DNA of 64,000 bases from UBA10329 sp964500205 (GTDB lineage: Bacteria; Bacteroidota; Bacteroidia; UBA10329): assembly GCA_964500205.1 (NCBI GenBank), contig CAZCNS010000002.1, forward strand, positions 1 to 64,000, given 5' to 3'. Made by a program: the position numbers and the translations under genes. Shown in pieces: positions 25,257 to 34,898 of the stretch (position 1 is its first letter; each line of letters opens with the position of its first letter). A model generated the notes under the pieces. The model saw only the letters and a list, made by a program, of their open reading frames with translations, was not told the DNA's origin and did no database searches.

Positions 25257-26318
25257 ATGAAATTCAGAAAGCGCATCACCATAGCACCGGGCGTGCGGCT
25301 CAATCTCAGCAAGCGCGGGGTGAGTACCACCATCGGTCCCCGGGGTTTCAACGTGAACGTGGGTCGCAGGGGCACCTACCTGAACACGGGGATACCGGGA
25401 ACCGGTCTGTACGACAGGCAGCGTATAGGTGGCGGAGCTGGTAGAGTGCAAGGCCGGGCATCGGCTGCATCGCCACAGAGCGCCACATTGCCCTTTGAAG
25501 ATATCGTTCAGGTGATCACGCCACGGGTGTGGCAGCGTCATTTCGGCTGGGTGCTGTTGGCCGCCCTGCCGGCTTGGATGTTCAATGAATGGTTGGCGGC
25601 ACTGCTGGCCGCAGTGGCCGTGGGCATGCTTGTTGCCCGCCACACCACACCGGCCGGCAAAGCACTCAATGCTGTGCTGAAGGCCCGGAAACATTGGCAG
25701 AGCGGTAACGGACAACTGGCCAGAGAAAGCCTCGCCCAGGCCAACGACCTGCTTCCACTGCCCGAACTGGACAGGGCAGCGGGAAGCATAGCCGCCAGTA
25801 TGGGCGACAATGCCACGGCCATCAAGCACCTCAGGCAACTTGCCTCCCCGGACCCCGATGACCTCAGGGTACTTGCCGACAGCCTTTTCAACACCGAGCA
25901 GTATGCCGAGGCTGCGGGTCACTACCGCAAGCTGCTCGAAACCACCAGCGATAGCGGGGCCCGCAACCGCCTGCTGTATCGAATGGCAGCGAGCCTGTTC
26001 AACGCAGGGCAATACAGGGATGCACTGATCGCCTTTCAGCAGATGCAGCCCGACAAAAGCAATGAGAACCATCTGAGCAGGTTGATAGGCATGTGCTTTT
26101 ACAAGAAAGGCGACCCCGCCACCGCCATCTTCACCTTCGAGAAAGCAGTGGGCCGAAAACGGAACCTGGACAGTGACCTTTTAGAATGTTGCTACATGCT
26201 GGGACTCATCTACAGCGAGGAGAACAACAGAACCAAGGCAAGACACTGGTTCAATAAGGTTTATACGCGCGACATCAATTACAAGGATGTGGCTGAACGA
26301 CTTAAAGCCATCCAATGA
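25257..26318 (+). CDS. DUF4236 plus TPR protein, 353 aa
   Basis: The first ~60 residues are DUF4236 (MKFRKRITIAPGVRLNLSKRG, VSTTIGPRG, GTYLNTGIPGTGLY). A hydrophobic segment at ~98-130 (WVLLAALPAWMFNEWLAALLAAVAVGMLV) follows. From ~140 onward come TPR-like repeats (SDSGARNRLLYRMAASLFNAGQY, GMCFYKKGDPATAIFTFEKAV). DUF4236 is common near the N-terminus of bacterial membrane-linked proteins; its function is unknown. The gene overlaps the next lipoprotein gene by 4 bp, so three genes (25257-27199) form an operon. Confidence 0.85.
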   Translation: MKFRKRITIAPGVRLNLSKRGVSTTIGPRGFNVNVGRRGTYLNTGIPGTGLYDRQRIGGGAGRVQGRASAASPQSATLPFEDIVQVITPRVWQRHFGWVLLAALPAWMFNEWLAALLAAVAVGMLVARHTTPAGKALNAVLKARKHWQSGNGQLARESLAQANDLLPLPELDRAAGSIAASMGDNATAIKHLRQLASPDPDDLRVLADSLFNTEQYAEAAGHYRKLLETTSDSGARNRLLYRMAASLFNAGQYRDALIAFQQMQPDKSNENHLSRLIGMCFYKKGDPATAIFTFEKAVGRKRNLDSDLLECCYMLGLIYSEENNRTKARHWFNKVYTRDINYKDVAERLKAIQ

Positions 26319-26683
26319 GACCTCTGCCGACTGTATTGCTCTCTGCTGCCATACTTGCACTCTCAGCCTGCATTAGACCTGATAAGGAACATGCGAACAA
26401 TCCGCATTTGACAGGCACTTGGCTACAGGCCGTGCCCGGCATGCCTGACATGAAACAAGGATTCACACTGCTGCCAGATGGCTCGGCAAGGTCGGAGAAC
26501 ATGTCCACACTGCGCTATTCCTCATGGAGCGTGCATTCTGACACACTGCTGCTCACGGGAGAAAGTCTGGGCAATGGAGAGCGGTTTCTTTTCACCGATA
26601 CGCTCGTCTTCTCATTTCCGCACACCGACACGCTGGTACTCGGGCAACAGGGTTTTCTGAACCGTTTTGCACGGAACAATTGA
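26315..26683 (+). CDS. Small lipocalin-like lipoprotein, 122 aa
   Basis: Lipoprotein signal peptide MRPLPTVLLSAAILALSAC with lipobox LSAC. The mature part has the pattern of Bacteroidota lipocalin-like proteins: HLTGTWLQAVPG, MKQGFTLLPDGSARSENMSTLRYSSW, DTLLLTGESLGNG. It starts within the stop of the DUF4236-TPR gene (ATGA). Ligand unknown. Confidence 0.75.
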   Translation: MRPLPTVLLSAAILALSACIRPDKEHANNPHLTGTWLQAVPGMPDMKQGFTLLPDGSARSENMSTLRYSSWSVHSDTLLLTGESLGNGERFLFTDTLVFSFPHTDTLVLGQQGFLNRFARNN

Positions 26684-27199
26684 ATGCGCACAGCCACCAC
26701 CATTTGCTTATCACTGACAACGGTGCTGCTCCTGTGGATGGCCTCCTGCCATAAACAGGATTCAAAGGATGCTGGTGCAGCCCAAGTACTGAGCAGGATC
26801 TACGCAACGCCCAACCCGCTGAGAACCATCGGAGCAGACACTTCGCTGCTGTCTGAAACGCTGAGCCAAATGGTGCAGCAAGCACTCGAAACCGAGACCC
26901 TTGACCGCGAGCGGGTATTGCACAGCGTTCATCCTACAGACAAACCATTGCTGCTGGAAGGGGAGATTTTTGCCGGTCTTTATGAAGGATACACCGCATT
27001 CAAGGTCCAAGAGACCTCGGTCAGTGGGAACATGGCACGGATGACCGTGAGATTCAGCAATGAGCATTACAACATGCACTGGACAGACACCCTCGACCTT
27101 AGAAAGAGCACAAGCTGGAAATTGCACGATGTGCGCTATGCCAGCGGAGGAACCCTGCAGCAGACCCTCGAAGCATTCGTAGCGGCATATCAGGATTGA
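26684..27199 (+). CDS. Lipoprotein, DUF3828-like, 171 aa
   Basis: It starts immediately after the preceding stop. The signal peptide ends in a lipobox (LLLWMASC, Cys22). The body (VQQALETETLDRERVLHSVHPTDKPLLLEGEIFAGLYEG, MTVRFSNEHYNMHWTDTLDLRKSTSWKLHDVRY) resembles DUF3828/NTF2-like periplasmic domains in outline; that assignment is tentative. Third gene of the operon. Confidence 0.72.
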   Translation: MRTATTICLSLTTVLLLWMASCHKQDSKDAGAAQVLSRIYATPNPLRTIGADTSLLSETLSQMVQQALETETLDRERVLHSVHPTDKPLLLEGEIFAGLYEGYTAFKVQETSVSGNMARMTVRFSNEHYNMHWTDTLDLRKSTSWKLHDVRYASGGTLQQTLEAFVAAYQD

Positions 27200-27355
27200 C
27201 CGTACCTGCCACAATGGTGCACCCTTCTTTATCAGTCAGACCCGACAAAAGTCCCGCAAGCATGAGGTACGCCAAGCGCCCCATGACCTTGTTCAACGCG
27301 ACCGGGAATGATACCACTGCGGTGTTGAAGGGCGAATGAGCCCATGTCGCTGGGG

Positions 27356-28849
27356 TCAGAAGCCCTGATCTCCCAGGATGGTGATGGTTCCGGTTTGCGC
27401 ATCACTGTTGCCATCTGTGAACTCCGTGGCAAGCACATAGAAGTAGGTGCCTGCCGGCAGGCGCACCCCAGCACTCGTCCGACCGGTGAAACGCAACTCC
27501 TGCCCTTTTGAAGTCCATACATCATGGCCCCAACGATTGTAAACGCTGATGTCAAGCCAGCGGGCGCGGCTGTCTGAGAACAGGATGAGGTCATTGACAC
27601 CATCTCCGTTGGGAGTCATGACATCCGAGCGAACCACTGCGTCACTCAGCGTCACTTCCTTACTGATCGCATCCATGCAACCGGCAGAAGTGCTGACAGT
27701 CAGGGTGACCACATAGCTGTCGGCCTGCCCCGCGTAGGTATAGACGGGGTTTTGTGACAAAGACACCTGACCGTCCCCAAAATCCCAAACCCAAGAGGAG
27801 ACCGGGGGGGCGGCCAAACTCTCATCAGAAAAGACCACCGGTGCGCCTGACACATTTCCCACATGACTGAAATCTGGCTCAGGGTTCGGATTTACGGTGA
27901 CGACCACGGTGTCGGTAAGTCCTTGACCGCAGCCCGATCCAGTAGCAGTGACTACATAGACCGTTGAAACGAAAGGTGAAACAGTTATCTCCATATCGGT
28001 CAAGTCACCGGGAGACCAAAGCACGGCCTCAGCGGCTGATGCCATGAGTGTTACAGCCTCGCCCTCGCACACAGCGACATCATCGCCTGCACGTATCACA
28101 GGCACCGTGGAAAAAGAGACCGCAACCGGCTCCGATTCGGTGGAACACCCTGCAAGATTGGTGGCCGTGACGGTATAGCTCCCGGATTGGCTCACCGAGA
28201 TGGAAGGACCACTTTGTCCACCGCTCCAAGCAAAACTGCTGCCGAATGAGGGTGTGGCAGAGAGCACAAGTTCGTCTCCATCACACGCTGTGACCCCACC
28301 CGGAGTGAGCACCACTGCAACAGGCGATGGCACGAATCCAACAGGTACGAAAGCCTCAGCACTGCAACCGAATAAGTTGGTCACCACCACCGAATACAAT
28401 CCATTCTGGGTAACCTCGATGGCAGGGGTTGTCTGACCCGTGCTCCAAAGGAAGTCGTCAACGAAAGGCGTACCCAAGGCCACAAGGGTGATGACATCGC
28501 CAGAACAGAAAGGAGGCTGCTCCGTGGGAAAAGCCTGTCCCGCAGGCACTGGCAATCCGATCATGGTCCGCTGCGCCTCGGCAACGCAACCATCTGCATC
28601 TGTTACGCTGACAGTGTAGAGCCCACCTTGGGAAACCACTATGCTCTGGGTCGTCTCGCCAGTATTCCAAACGAACACTGTTCCTGCAGAGGCAGTAAGC
28701 ACCCGCGTTTCCCCCAAGCAGAAATCATCGCTGCCATTCACAGTGATGGCAGCATCGCATGGATTCTGAGCAATGGTTGCAACAGACAGGAACAGCCCAA
28801 GGGAGATGGCCAAGGCTAAGTGCCGCAGAAAGATGTTGAAGGGATTCAA
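27356..28849 (-). CDS. PKD-containing secreted protein with type B T9SS (gliding-type) sorting domain
   Basis: 497 aa. Signal peptide MNPFNIFLRHLALAISLGLFLSVATIAQ is followed by four Ig-like/SprB-like modules of ~80 residues, each with a W-S-x-G-[QD] core (WNTGETTQSI, WSTGQTTPAI, WSGGQSGPSI, WSPGDLTDMEI). Then come a PKD domain (SSWVWDFGDGQVSLSQNPVYTY) and a C-terminal gliding-associated domain (TPNGDGVNDLILF, DISVYNRWGHDVWTSKG, LPAGTYFYVLA). Type B domains send cargo through T9SS to the surface or medium. Transcription is convergent with the lipoprotein operon. Confidence 0.9.
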   Translation of the reverse strand: MNPFNIFLRHLALAISLGLFLSVATIAQNPCDAAITVNGSDDFCLGETRVLTASAGTVFVWNTGETTQSIVVSQGGLYTVSVTDADGCVAEAQRTMIGLPVPAGQAFPTEQPPFCSGDVITLVALGTPFVDDFLWSTGQTTPAIEVTQNGLYSVVVTNLFGCSAEAFVPVGFVPSPVAVVLTPGGVTACDGDELVLSATPSFGSSFAWSGGQSGPSISVSQSGSYTVTATNLAGCSTESEPVAVSFSTVPVIRAGDDVAVCEGEAVTLMASAAEAVLWSPGDLTDMEITVSPFVSTVYVVTATGSGCGQGLTDTVVVTVNPNPEPDFSHVGNVSGAPVVFSDESLAAPPVSSWVWDFGDGQVSLSQNPVYTYAGQADSYVVTLTVSTSAGCMDAISKEVTLSDAVVRSDVMTPNGDGVNDLILFSDSRARWLDISVYNRWGHDVWTSKGQELRFTGRTSAGVRLPAGTYFYVLATEFTDGNSDAQTGTITILGDQGF

Positions 28850-28967
28850 TGGAGAAATGAAGCTGAGGGTAAATCAATTACGGCCAATGAACGCATATCA
28901 GTCTGTGCGAAACACGAGACCTTAAGGTGCTTGGAGTGATAGCATCCGGCCAGGTTGCAACCTCCAT

Positions 28968-29264
28968 TCAATGGTGTGAGACTCCGGCATGGTGAAACCC
29001 GCTGGTCAGACCATCATGAAAGTGGGTGTCCACCCCGATTGAGGCTGTGGCAGGAGCTTCTGTCGATTCCTTCCCTTGCTTGGCTGCGACTGATCTTTCT
29101 TGAGCTGGTCGCGCCCACCAGAGCAAGGAACAGACCGAGATACCGAAAATGACATTCAGAACCACAGACGCACCCAGCGCATAAAGCATCAGATAAAAAT
29201 ACCGGGAAGGCACCTGTTCATTCCACTCGAACCGTGTAAGGGACTGGGACTCCATTCTTCTCAT
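28968..29264 (-). CDS. Small single-pass membrane protein, 98 aa (tentative)
   Basis: One transmembrane segment at ~24-50 (FYLMLYALGASVVLNVIFGISVCSLLWW) follows a polar N-terminus. The C-terminal tail is low-complexity and His-rich (HFHDGLTSGFHHAGVSHH). It starts inside the stop codon of the upstream lipoprotein gene (29264/29261 overlap), which supports a two-gene operon. No family is recognised. Confidence 0.5.
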   Translation of the reverse strand: MRRMESQSLTRFEWNEQVPSRYFYLMLYALGASVVLNVIFGISVCSLLWWARPAQERSVAAKQGKESTEAPATASIGVDTHFHDGLTSGFHHAGVSHH

Positions 29265-29668
29265 CTTCTGACAAACTCAAAGGGCATTCCTTCCTTCACG
29301 AATCGCACCTTGTCCGGGGCCACCATATCCAGAAGGAAAGTATCTGAACGCACGAGGTCGCATCCTGAACCTCCGGGACCTTGGGCGCTGAGTATGATGA
29401 AATCGCCTTGGATCTCCCAGCAGCCTACATCCGGCAATTGGGTGTTTACGGTTCTGACTGTACCATCCTCAAACAGTTCGAAACCGAAGGATGAGATGGT
29501 GCCGTTCGGAGCCACATAACCCCAAGCACCGATGATATGCTCACGATTGGAAACAGACCCTGTGTTGGAACCCTCCACGAAAGAGATCAAGTTGTCGCAG
29601 CCAGAGAGCAACATGGGAAGGACAGCCCCAAGAGCAAAATTCAGCAGGGATATAAAAAGACGCCTCAT
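29261..29668 (-). CDS. Lipoprotein, lipocalin-like, 135 aa
   Basis: From the ATG at 29668 there is a lipoprotein signal peptide with lipobox LLSGC (MRRLFISLLNFALGAVLPMLLSGCDN). The in-frame extension upstream to 29794 reads through AT-rich intergenic DNA and is rejected. The mature domain (IIGAWGYVAPNGTISSFGFELFEDGTVRT, PDVGCWEIQGDFIIL) follows the lipocalin-like pattern of a first W strand and a G-x-W-E-I strand. Coupled to the small membrane protein gene downstream. Confidence 0.72.
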   Translation of the reverse strand: MRRLFISLLNFALGAVLPMLLSGCDNLISFVEGSNTGSVSNREHIIGAWGYVAPNGTISSFGFELFEDGTVRTVNTQLPDVGCWEIQGDFIILSAQGPGGSGCDLVRSDTFLLDMVAPDKVRFVKEGMPFEFVRR

Positions 29669-29892
29669 CGTAAGACAGGTTAATTGGCGGCAGAACGTGA
29701 ATCGTGTGAACCTTACCATGAGAACCAAGGAATCCACGCCTGCCGCCTGTTCAACGAACCATGTCAAAGGTCTTCTTAAAGTTTTGATAATCAACTATTA
29801 AAGTGCGTGCATTACGCATCAAATGCAGCTTGCCGCACTAACCATTTTCGTACGCTTCGCCACGTGTTTCCCGATCAAACAACCCAACCTCG

Positions 29893-29900
29893 TATCCTTG
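29893..29900 (+). promoter_or_regulatory. -7 box directly upstream of the Nif3-like gene
   Basis: TATCCTTG ends 4 nt before the ATG at 29905, too close for a normal leader, so the transcript is probably leaderless or nearly so. Confidence 0.5.
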
Positions 29901-29904
29901 CACC

Positions 29905-30999
29905 ATGAAAGCAACCGAGATCATCCGTTTTCTGGAAACGTGGGCACCTCCCGCACTGCAAGAAGGTTACGACAACAGTGGTCTGCTCGTGGGCAGCGCG
30001 GATACCGAGGTTACAGGCATCCTAACCTCACTCGACTGCACCGAAGATGTCATTGATGAAGCGATATCCCTGGGCTGCAACATGGTAGTGGCACACCACC
30101 CCATCGTATTCAGCGGGCTGAAACGCCTCAATGGCAGCAACTATATCGAGCGGACTGTGATGAAAGCTGTTCGTCACAACATCCTGCTATACGCCATCCA
30201 CACCAACCTCGACCATGTGCCCAGCGGGGTGAACGGCCGCATTGCAGAAAGGCTGGGACTCACCAATACTTCCATACTTGCCCCCAAGAAAGACCATCTG
30301 TGCAAACTCGTGGTCTTCGTGCCGCACGACCATGCGGATGCGGTTCGCAATGCCATGTTCGATGCAGGAGCAGGGGCCATCGGCAATTACGACCGCTGCA
30401 GTTACAACCTCAAGGGCGAGGGATCATTCAGAGGAAATGACCAGTCAAAACCGTACGTGGGAGCGCAAGGACAGACCCACTTCGAACCAGAGACACGCAT
30501 TGAAGTCATATTGCCCTCTCACACGGCCAAGCGCGTCATCAATGCGATGAAAACGGCTCATCCCTACGAGGAAGTGGCCTACGATTTGTATACGCTGCGC
30601 AATGACGACCAGACGGTCGGGGCCGGAATCATCGGTGACCTTCCACAAGAACTGGATGCGATGGAGTTCCTCAAAAGCCTGAAATCATCCATGCGAACAG
30701 ACTGTGTGCGCCACACCCTGCCGCACAGGCACATGATCAGGCGTATTGCAGTGTGCGGTGGTGCTGGCAGCTTCCTTATTCCTGTTGCCAAAGCCCGTGG
30801 AGCGGATGTGCTTGTGACCTCAGACTTCAAGTATCACCAGTTCTTCGATGCTGACGGTCAGATAATTATAGCAGACATCGGGCACTACGAAAGTGAGCAG
30901 TTCACAGTCGAATTATTGGCTGAGAGGTTGAAGCAGAATTTCCCTACTTTTGCAGCCCACTTGACGAGGGTGCGAACCAACCCCGTCCATTACCTATGA
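29905..30999 (+). CDS. Nif3-like dinuclear metal-centre protein
   Basis: 364 aa, the size of the long Nif3/YqfO form, with a middle insertion domain (LVVFVPHDHADAVRNAMFDAGAGAIGNYDRCSYN). Metal-binding blocks are visible: VVAHHPIVFSGLKRL, YAIHTNLDHVPSGVN, and at the C-terminus IADIGHYESEQ. Family members form hexamers; the biological reaction is not settled, despite an annotation history as GTP cyclohydrolase I type 2. It overlaps the DUF164 zinc-ribbon gene by 4 bp, a pairing commonly seen in Bacteroidota. Confidence 0.92.
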   Translation: MKATEIIRFLETWAPPALQEGYDNSGLLVGSADTEVTGILTSLDCTEDVIDEAISLGCNMVVAHHPIVFSGLKRLNGSNYIERTVMKAVRHNILLYAIHTNLDHVPSGVNGRIAERLGLTNTSILAPKKDHLCKLVVFVPHDHADAVRNAMFDAGAGAIGNYDRCSYNLKGEGSFRGNDQSKPYVGAQGQTHFEPETRIEVILPSHTAKRVINAMKTAHPYEEVAYDLYTLRNDDQTVGAGIIGDLPQELDAMEFLKSLKSSMRTDCVRHTLPHRHMIRRIAVCGGAGSFLIPVAKARGADVLVTSDFKYHQFFDADGQIIIADIGHYESEQFTVELLAERLKQNFPTFAAHLTRVRTNPVHYL

Positions 31000-31769
31000 A
31001 CATGGCGAAGAAACAGGCCGCGACCAGCGATTTCAGCATCGAAGACAAGCTGAAAGCCCTCTACAACCTCCAGACGATCGACTCTGAGATCGATCGCATC
31101 CGCACCATTCGGGGAGAACTTCCGCTCGAGGTGCAAGACCTTGAAGACGAGATCGTAGGTCTTGAGACCCGCGTGCAGAATCTGACGGACGAGATGAACG
31201 CCTTCGAGGACGGCATCCTTCAGCGTAAGAACATGATCACCGATGCAAAAGCTTTCATCACCAAATATGAAGAGCAGCAGAAGGATGTGCGCAACAACAG
31301 GGAGTATGACTCTCTGAGCAAGGAGATCGAGTTCCAGAATCTGGAGATACAACTCTGCGAAAAGAAGATCGCTGAGTTCAAAGCAAGTATTGAGTCCAAG
31401 ACTGAGGTTCTGCAAGACGCAAAAACCAATCTGGAGACCCGCAAGGCCGATCTCGAGGCCAAGAAGACCGAGCTTGATGGCATCATTGCTGAGACCGAGA
31501 AGGACGAGGCACGTCTTATCAAGGAGTCTGCCGCTGCCGAGACAGTGATCGAAGACCGTCTGCTCAAAGCCTACAAGCGCATTCGGGGCGGTGCCATCAA
31601 CGGTCTTGCAGTGGTGAAAGTGGAGCGCGATGCCTGCGGTGGGTGCTTCAATCAGATTCCACCACAGCGCCAGCTCGATATCAGCCTACGCAAGAAGGTC
31701 ATCGTTTGCGAGCACTGCGGCCGTGTGCTTGTAGATCCCGCAATCGACATGGAAGAAGTGGCAGCTTGA
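30996..31769 (+). CDS. DUF164 coiled-coil C4 zinc-ribbon protein
   Basis: 257 aa. A long antiparallel coiled coil (residues ~20-190, rich in E, K, L) precedes a C-terminal C4 zinc ribbon (CGGC ... CEHC). This is the DUF164/zf-RING_7 family. An alternative start (MAKKQ) lies 6 nt downstream. It is translationally coupled to the Nif3-like gene and terminated by the hairpin at 31801-31826. The cellular role is not firmly established; nucleic-acid or ribosome-related functions have been proposed for the family. Confidence 0.9.
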   Translation: MNMAKKQAATSDFSIEDKLKALYNLQTIDSEIDRIRTIRGELPLEVQDLEDEIVGLETRVQNLTDEMNAFEDGILQRKNMITDAKAFITKYEEQQKDVRNNREYDSLSKEIEFQNLEIQLCEKKIAEFKASIESKTEVLQDAKTNLETRKADLEAKKTELDGIIAETEKDEARLIKESAAAETVIEDRLLKAYKRIRGGAINGLAVVKVERDACGGCFNQIPPQRQLDISLRKKVIVCEHCGRVLVDPAIDMEEVAA

Positions 31770-31800
31770 TCACTTTGTCTGCTGTTTCACGACCTTTACA

Positions 31801-31826
31801 AGGAATCCGAAAGGGTTCCTTTTTTT
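31801..31826 (+). terminator. Rho-independent terminator
   Basis: The hairpin AGGAATCC-GAAA-GGGTTCCT is followed by a run of T residues. It lies 31 nt after the DUF164 stop and only 5 nt before the next start codon at 31832. Confidence 0.8.
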
Positions 31827-31831
31827 ATGCC

Positions 31832-33319
31832 ATGAACCAGCTACTGCTTGTTTTCCTGCTTCTGCTCTTGTCAGAAATAGCCTCTGCCCAGCGGTTTGAC
31901 TGGAACAGTGCTGCTGTTGAAGCCTACGGCCACATACTTGACCTGCGCTTCCAGAAAGCCGACTCCCTGCTGCGGAACTTGCGAAAGGACGAGCCCGATA
32001 ACCTCTGTGCACCCTACCTCGAGGACCTCCGTGATTTTCTCATCATCGTGGTCACAGACGACAGAAACGAATTTACGAAACGCTCAAAGGCAAAGGAGGG
32101 CAGGATCTCGGCATTCGAGCGCGCACCCCACAACGACCCGTTCAAGAACATTGCTCTCGGTGAACTTCAGTTGCACTGGGCTTTCGCAGACCTGCGCTTC
32201 GGCAATCACCTTAGCGGGGCATTGGGAGTGCGGAGGGCCTTTGGACTTTTGGAGGACAACATGAACCGCTTTCCACACTTCATACACACCTATAAGGGAA
32301 TGGGCCTGCTGCACACCCTCGTTGGCACCGTGCCAGACAACTACCGATGGGCCGCAAGACTCATCGGGGTGGATGGCACCATATCACAAGGCATGAAGGA
32401 GATGGGGCGCATTATCAGAGGTCATTCAGGAAGGCCCGAGTTCGCATCAGTGCAGAAAGAGACCCTGTTTCTTTTCACTTTCCTGCAGATCAATCTGGTC
32501 AACGAGCCGTCAGCACTCACAGACCTCCTGTCCAGGCTGCAACCCCACAGTGGGCCGCTGATGGACTTTGCAAAAGCGAGAGTCCTGCAAAAAAAAGGCG
32601 AAACGGACAGTGCCATACGACTTCTGCAAACATCACTGAAGGACCGTCCCAGCGCATTCCCCTACCTTCACTATCTTTTGGGAGACCTGAGATTGGCGCG
32701 GCTCGATCAAGACGCAGATATCCACTTCCTGAATTACCTGCGCGTTTTCAAAGGCGACAACTATGTGAGTGCTGCACATGGCAAACTGGGGTGGTATGCT
32801 CTGGTGATTAAACGGAACAAGGACGACTACCACAGACATCTGGCCAAATCATTGGAAATCGACCGTGGACTAACTGACGAGGATAAAGCCATGCGCAAGG
32901 AGGCGGGCTCTGGAAAAGCCCCGGCCGAGACGCTGCTGCGCGCAAGACTGCTTTTTGATGGAGGCTATCACCAACGGGCCCTTGAGGAGCTGCTGGGAGC
33001 CTCACCCTCATCATTTCCGACCAAGGACGACCGATTGGAACGAGACTACAGGCTTGCACGCATACACCATGCTTTAGGCAACCGGCAGGAGGCCATAAGC
33101 ATGTACCGCTCCACCATGCGCGAGGGGGCCGAGAGCACTCGCTATTTCGCAGCTAATGCCTCATTGCAACTCGGTCTCATGTTCGAGGAGCAAGGCCAGA
33201 ACGAAAAGGCAAGAGAGGCATTCGTGGCCTGCTCATCATTCAAGAACACAGAGTACCGGGACAGCATCAACCAAAAGGCCAAGGCGGGACTAAACCGATT
33301 AGGGTCAAAACCTGAATGA
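31832..33319 (+). CDS. Exported TPR-repeat protein, 495 aa
   Basis: The ATG at 31832 begins a signal peptide (MNQLLLVFLLLLLSEIASAQ); the longer frame reaching back to 31643 overlaps the zinc-ribbon gene and the terminator and is rejected. The body is helical with TPR-like pairs (AAVEAYGHILDLRFQKADSLLRNL, RLARIHHALGNRQEAISMYRST, ASLQLGLMFEEQGQNEKAREAF). Probably periplasmic. The 3' end overlaps the convergent OmpP1-like gene by 15 bp. Function unknown. Confidence 0.82.
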   Translation: MNQLLLVFLLLLLSEIASAQRFDWNSAAVEAYGHILDLRFQKADSLLRNLRKDEPDNLCAPYLEDLRDFLIIVVTDDRNEFTKRSKAKEGRISAFERAPHNDPFKNIALGELQLHWAFADLRFGNHLSGALGVRRAFGLLEDNMNRFPHFIHTYKGMGLLHTLVGTVPDNYRWAARLIGVDGTISQGMKEMGRIIRGHSGRPEFASVQKETLFLFTFLQINLVNEPSALTDLLSRLQPHSGPLMDFAKARVLQKKGETDSAIRLLQTSLKDRPSAFPYLHYLLGDLRLARLDQDADIHFLNYLRVFKGDNYVSAAHGKLGWYALVIKRNKDDYHRHLAKSLEIDRGLTDEDKAMRKEAGSGKAPAETLLRARLLFDGGYHQRALEELLGASPSSFPTKDDRLERDYRLARIHHALGNRQEAISMYRSTMREGAESTRYFAANASLQLGLMFEEQGQNEKAREAFVACSSFKNTEYRDSINQKAKAGLNRLGSKPE

Positions 33320-34798
33320 GGTGGTGAACATCACGTTGTGGTTGAGCAGCGTGAGGTCGGCCAATGGAGTGAGTTCAGAACTGTACATCTCATAGTTGCC
33401 CGCCCACCGATGCAACATGTAGGTGAGGTCCAGACTCCAACGTTCCAATCTGAGCCCCCCGCCCAAAGACCATCGTGTATCATCGAGACTGTAGCTGCCT
33501 GTGAATGGGTCACCATTGATGGCAAAACCGCCACGTAGGCTGACTGCCTGTATCCTCCACTCTGTTCCAACACGGATGTTGCCTGCATTGGTCAGCCTGT
33601 TGCGTATGCTCGTATTCTCTGCATCGAACCCGTATACGCTCGACCGCATACGGGCCATGCTGTAGTCCACAAACTCGTAATCAGCGGAGATCAGACCTCT
33701 CTTGGCAATCACGAACGCCAGACTTCCTATTGCTCTGAAAGGGGTCTCAAGCGTGTAGTCGAAAAGACCTTGTGGCGACTGCACATCGTATCTCGAACCG
33801 AATACCTCAGAGGAGACCGTTGAATTGTAAGTCTCGCTCATCTCGAAGAAAGTTGGGGTATGGATAGCAGCCCCGATTCTCACCCACTCTACAGGTCGAT
33901 AAATGACTCCAAGTTTCACATTGAACCCGTTGCCTGATGCACTCAGATCATCCCGCTTAGTGAACGAGTTGAAGTTGGCGATAGTATCCTGACCATCCCG
34001 TTCACTGTAGGTACGCTCTAAGTTATAGGTCACAGAAGGGATGCCGACCGTGGCCCCGAAATACAGCACATTGGCGAAATTGCCTCCAAAGGTCAAAGCC
34101 ACCTCGCGCATGGATCCGCGGGTCACCTCGGTCACGCTCTCAGTCTGCCCATAAAAAGGAAGCACCGCCCGCTCAAAGCCAAGAAAACTGGTGTCCGGCC
34201 CACCGAATACGGGGTCGAACAAGAACGCATCGTACATCAGCCCTGTGCCAAATCCGAAACGCTCAGCATCATAAGGAGAATTCTGATCTGCTCCTGGAAA
34301 ACCATTGAGTGCATTCACATACTGGTCGATGTAGGAGGACTGCGTATTGATACCCGCAGCGGAAGTGCGAGAGTTGAATGTGCCCATTCGGTTGAATGCG
34401 AGACCTATGTGCCAGCCTTTCATGGCCCATTGTCGCTCCTGACCCTTTCGGCTGTTGAATCGGGCCACGAAACCGGCATTGCCGATGTTGAGATTCATAC
34501 GGCTATTGTTCGACAGATTTCCCAGATATCCCGCTTCTGATGCCGTGGAAAGCAGACCGATGGTAACCGATGCCTCTGTTTTCGAGAACACTCCGATACC
34601 ACCTGGATTGACGCTCAAGGTGGTCATGTCTCCGCCAAGGGCACCGAACGCTCCACCCAAGGCCGTGTAACGTGCTGTTCCCGTCACATTGAGCTGGGAA
34701 TAGCGCAGAGCATCCAGCTCGTTCTGTGACATCACGCTGCCTGCTGATGTAAGCAGTATAAGGGCAAGGTAAAGTGCGCGGAAAGTCTTCATCATCAT
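33305..34798 (-). CDS. OmpP1/FadL-type outer-membrane transport protein
   Basis: 497 aa. Signal peptide (ALYLALILLTSAGSVMSQ) is followed by the N-terminal FadL-like pattern DALRYSQLNVTGTARYTALGGAFGALGGDMTTLSVNPGGIGVF (in two parts: plug helix and NPxG). The rest is barrel strands (VKLGVIYRPVEWVRIGAAIHTPTFF, SLRGGFAINGD) and it ends NHNVMFTTSFRF, with terminal Phe. The family moves hydrophobic compounds across the outer membrane. Start codons at 34798, 34795 and 34792 are all possible (MMMK). Confidence 0.88.
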   Translation of the reverse strand: MMMKTFRALYLALILLTSAGSVMSQNELDALRYSQLNVTGTARYTALGGAFGALGGDMTTLSVNPGGIGVFSKTEASVTIGLLSTASEAGYLGNLSNNSRMNLNIGNAGFVARFNSRKGQERQWAMKGWHIGLAFNRMGTFNSRTSAAGINTQSSYIDQYVNALNGFPGADQNSPYDAERFGFGTGLMYDAFLFDPVFGGPDTSFLGFERAVLPFYGQTESVTEVTRGSMREVALTFGGNFANVLYFGATVGIPSVTYNLERTYSERDGQDTIANFNSFTKRDDLSASGNGFNVKLGVIYRPVEWVRIGAAIHTPTFFEMSETYNSTVSSEVFGSRYDVQSPQGLFDYTLETPFRAIGSLAFVIAKRGLISADYEFVDYSMARMRSSVYGFDAENTSIRNRLTNAGNIRVGTEWRIQAVSLRGGFAINGDPFTGSYSLDDTRWSLGGGLRLERWSLDLTYMLHRWAGNYEMYSSELTPLADLTLLNHNVMFTTSFRF

Positions 34799-34828
34799 TC
34801 AATTTCGTTTCACATCAGTTGAAAACGT

Positions 34829-34864
34829 CACGGACGGAAACCTTGTTCAAGGCTTCCGTCCGTG
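34829..34864 (-). terminator. Long hairpin terminator of the P/Q-rich protein gene
   Basis: CACGGACGGAA (34829-34839) pairs perfectly with TTCCGTCCGTG (34854-34864), with an inner CCTTG/CAAGG stem. It lies about 35 nt past the stop of the minus-strand gene ending at 34899, and on that strand is followed by ACGTTTTC. Confidence 0.7.
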
Positions 34865-34898
34865 AGACCGTGGCAGCCATCCTAAACAGGCAGAATCA

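Noticed and set aside
31643..31831. 63-codon N-terminal extension of the TPR protein
   Set aside because: It overlaps the DUF164 gene and a terminator; a signal peptide starts at 31832.
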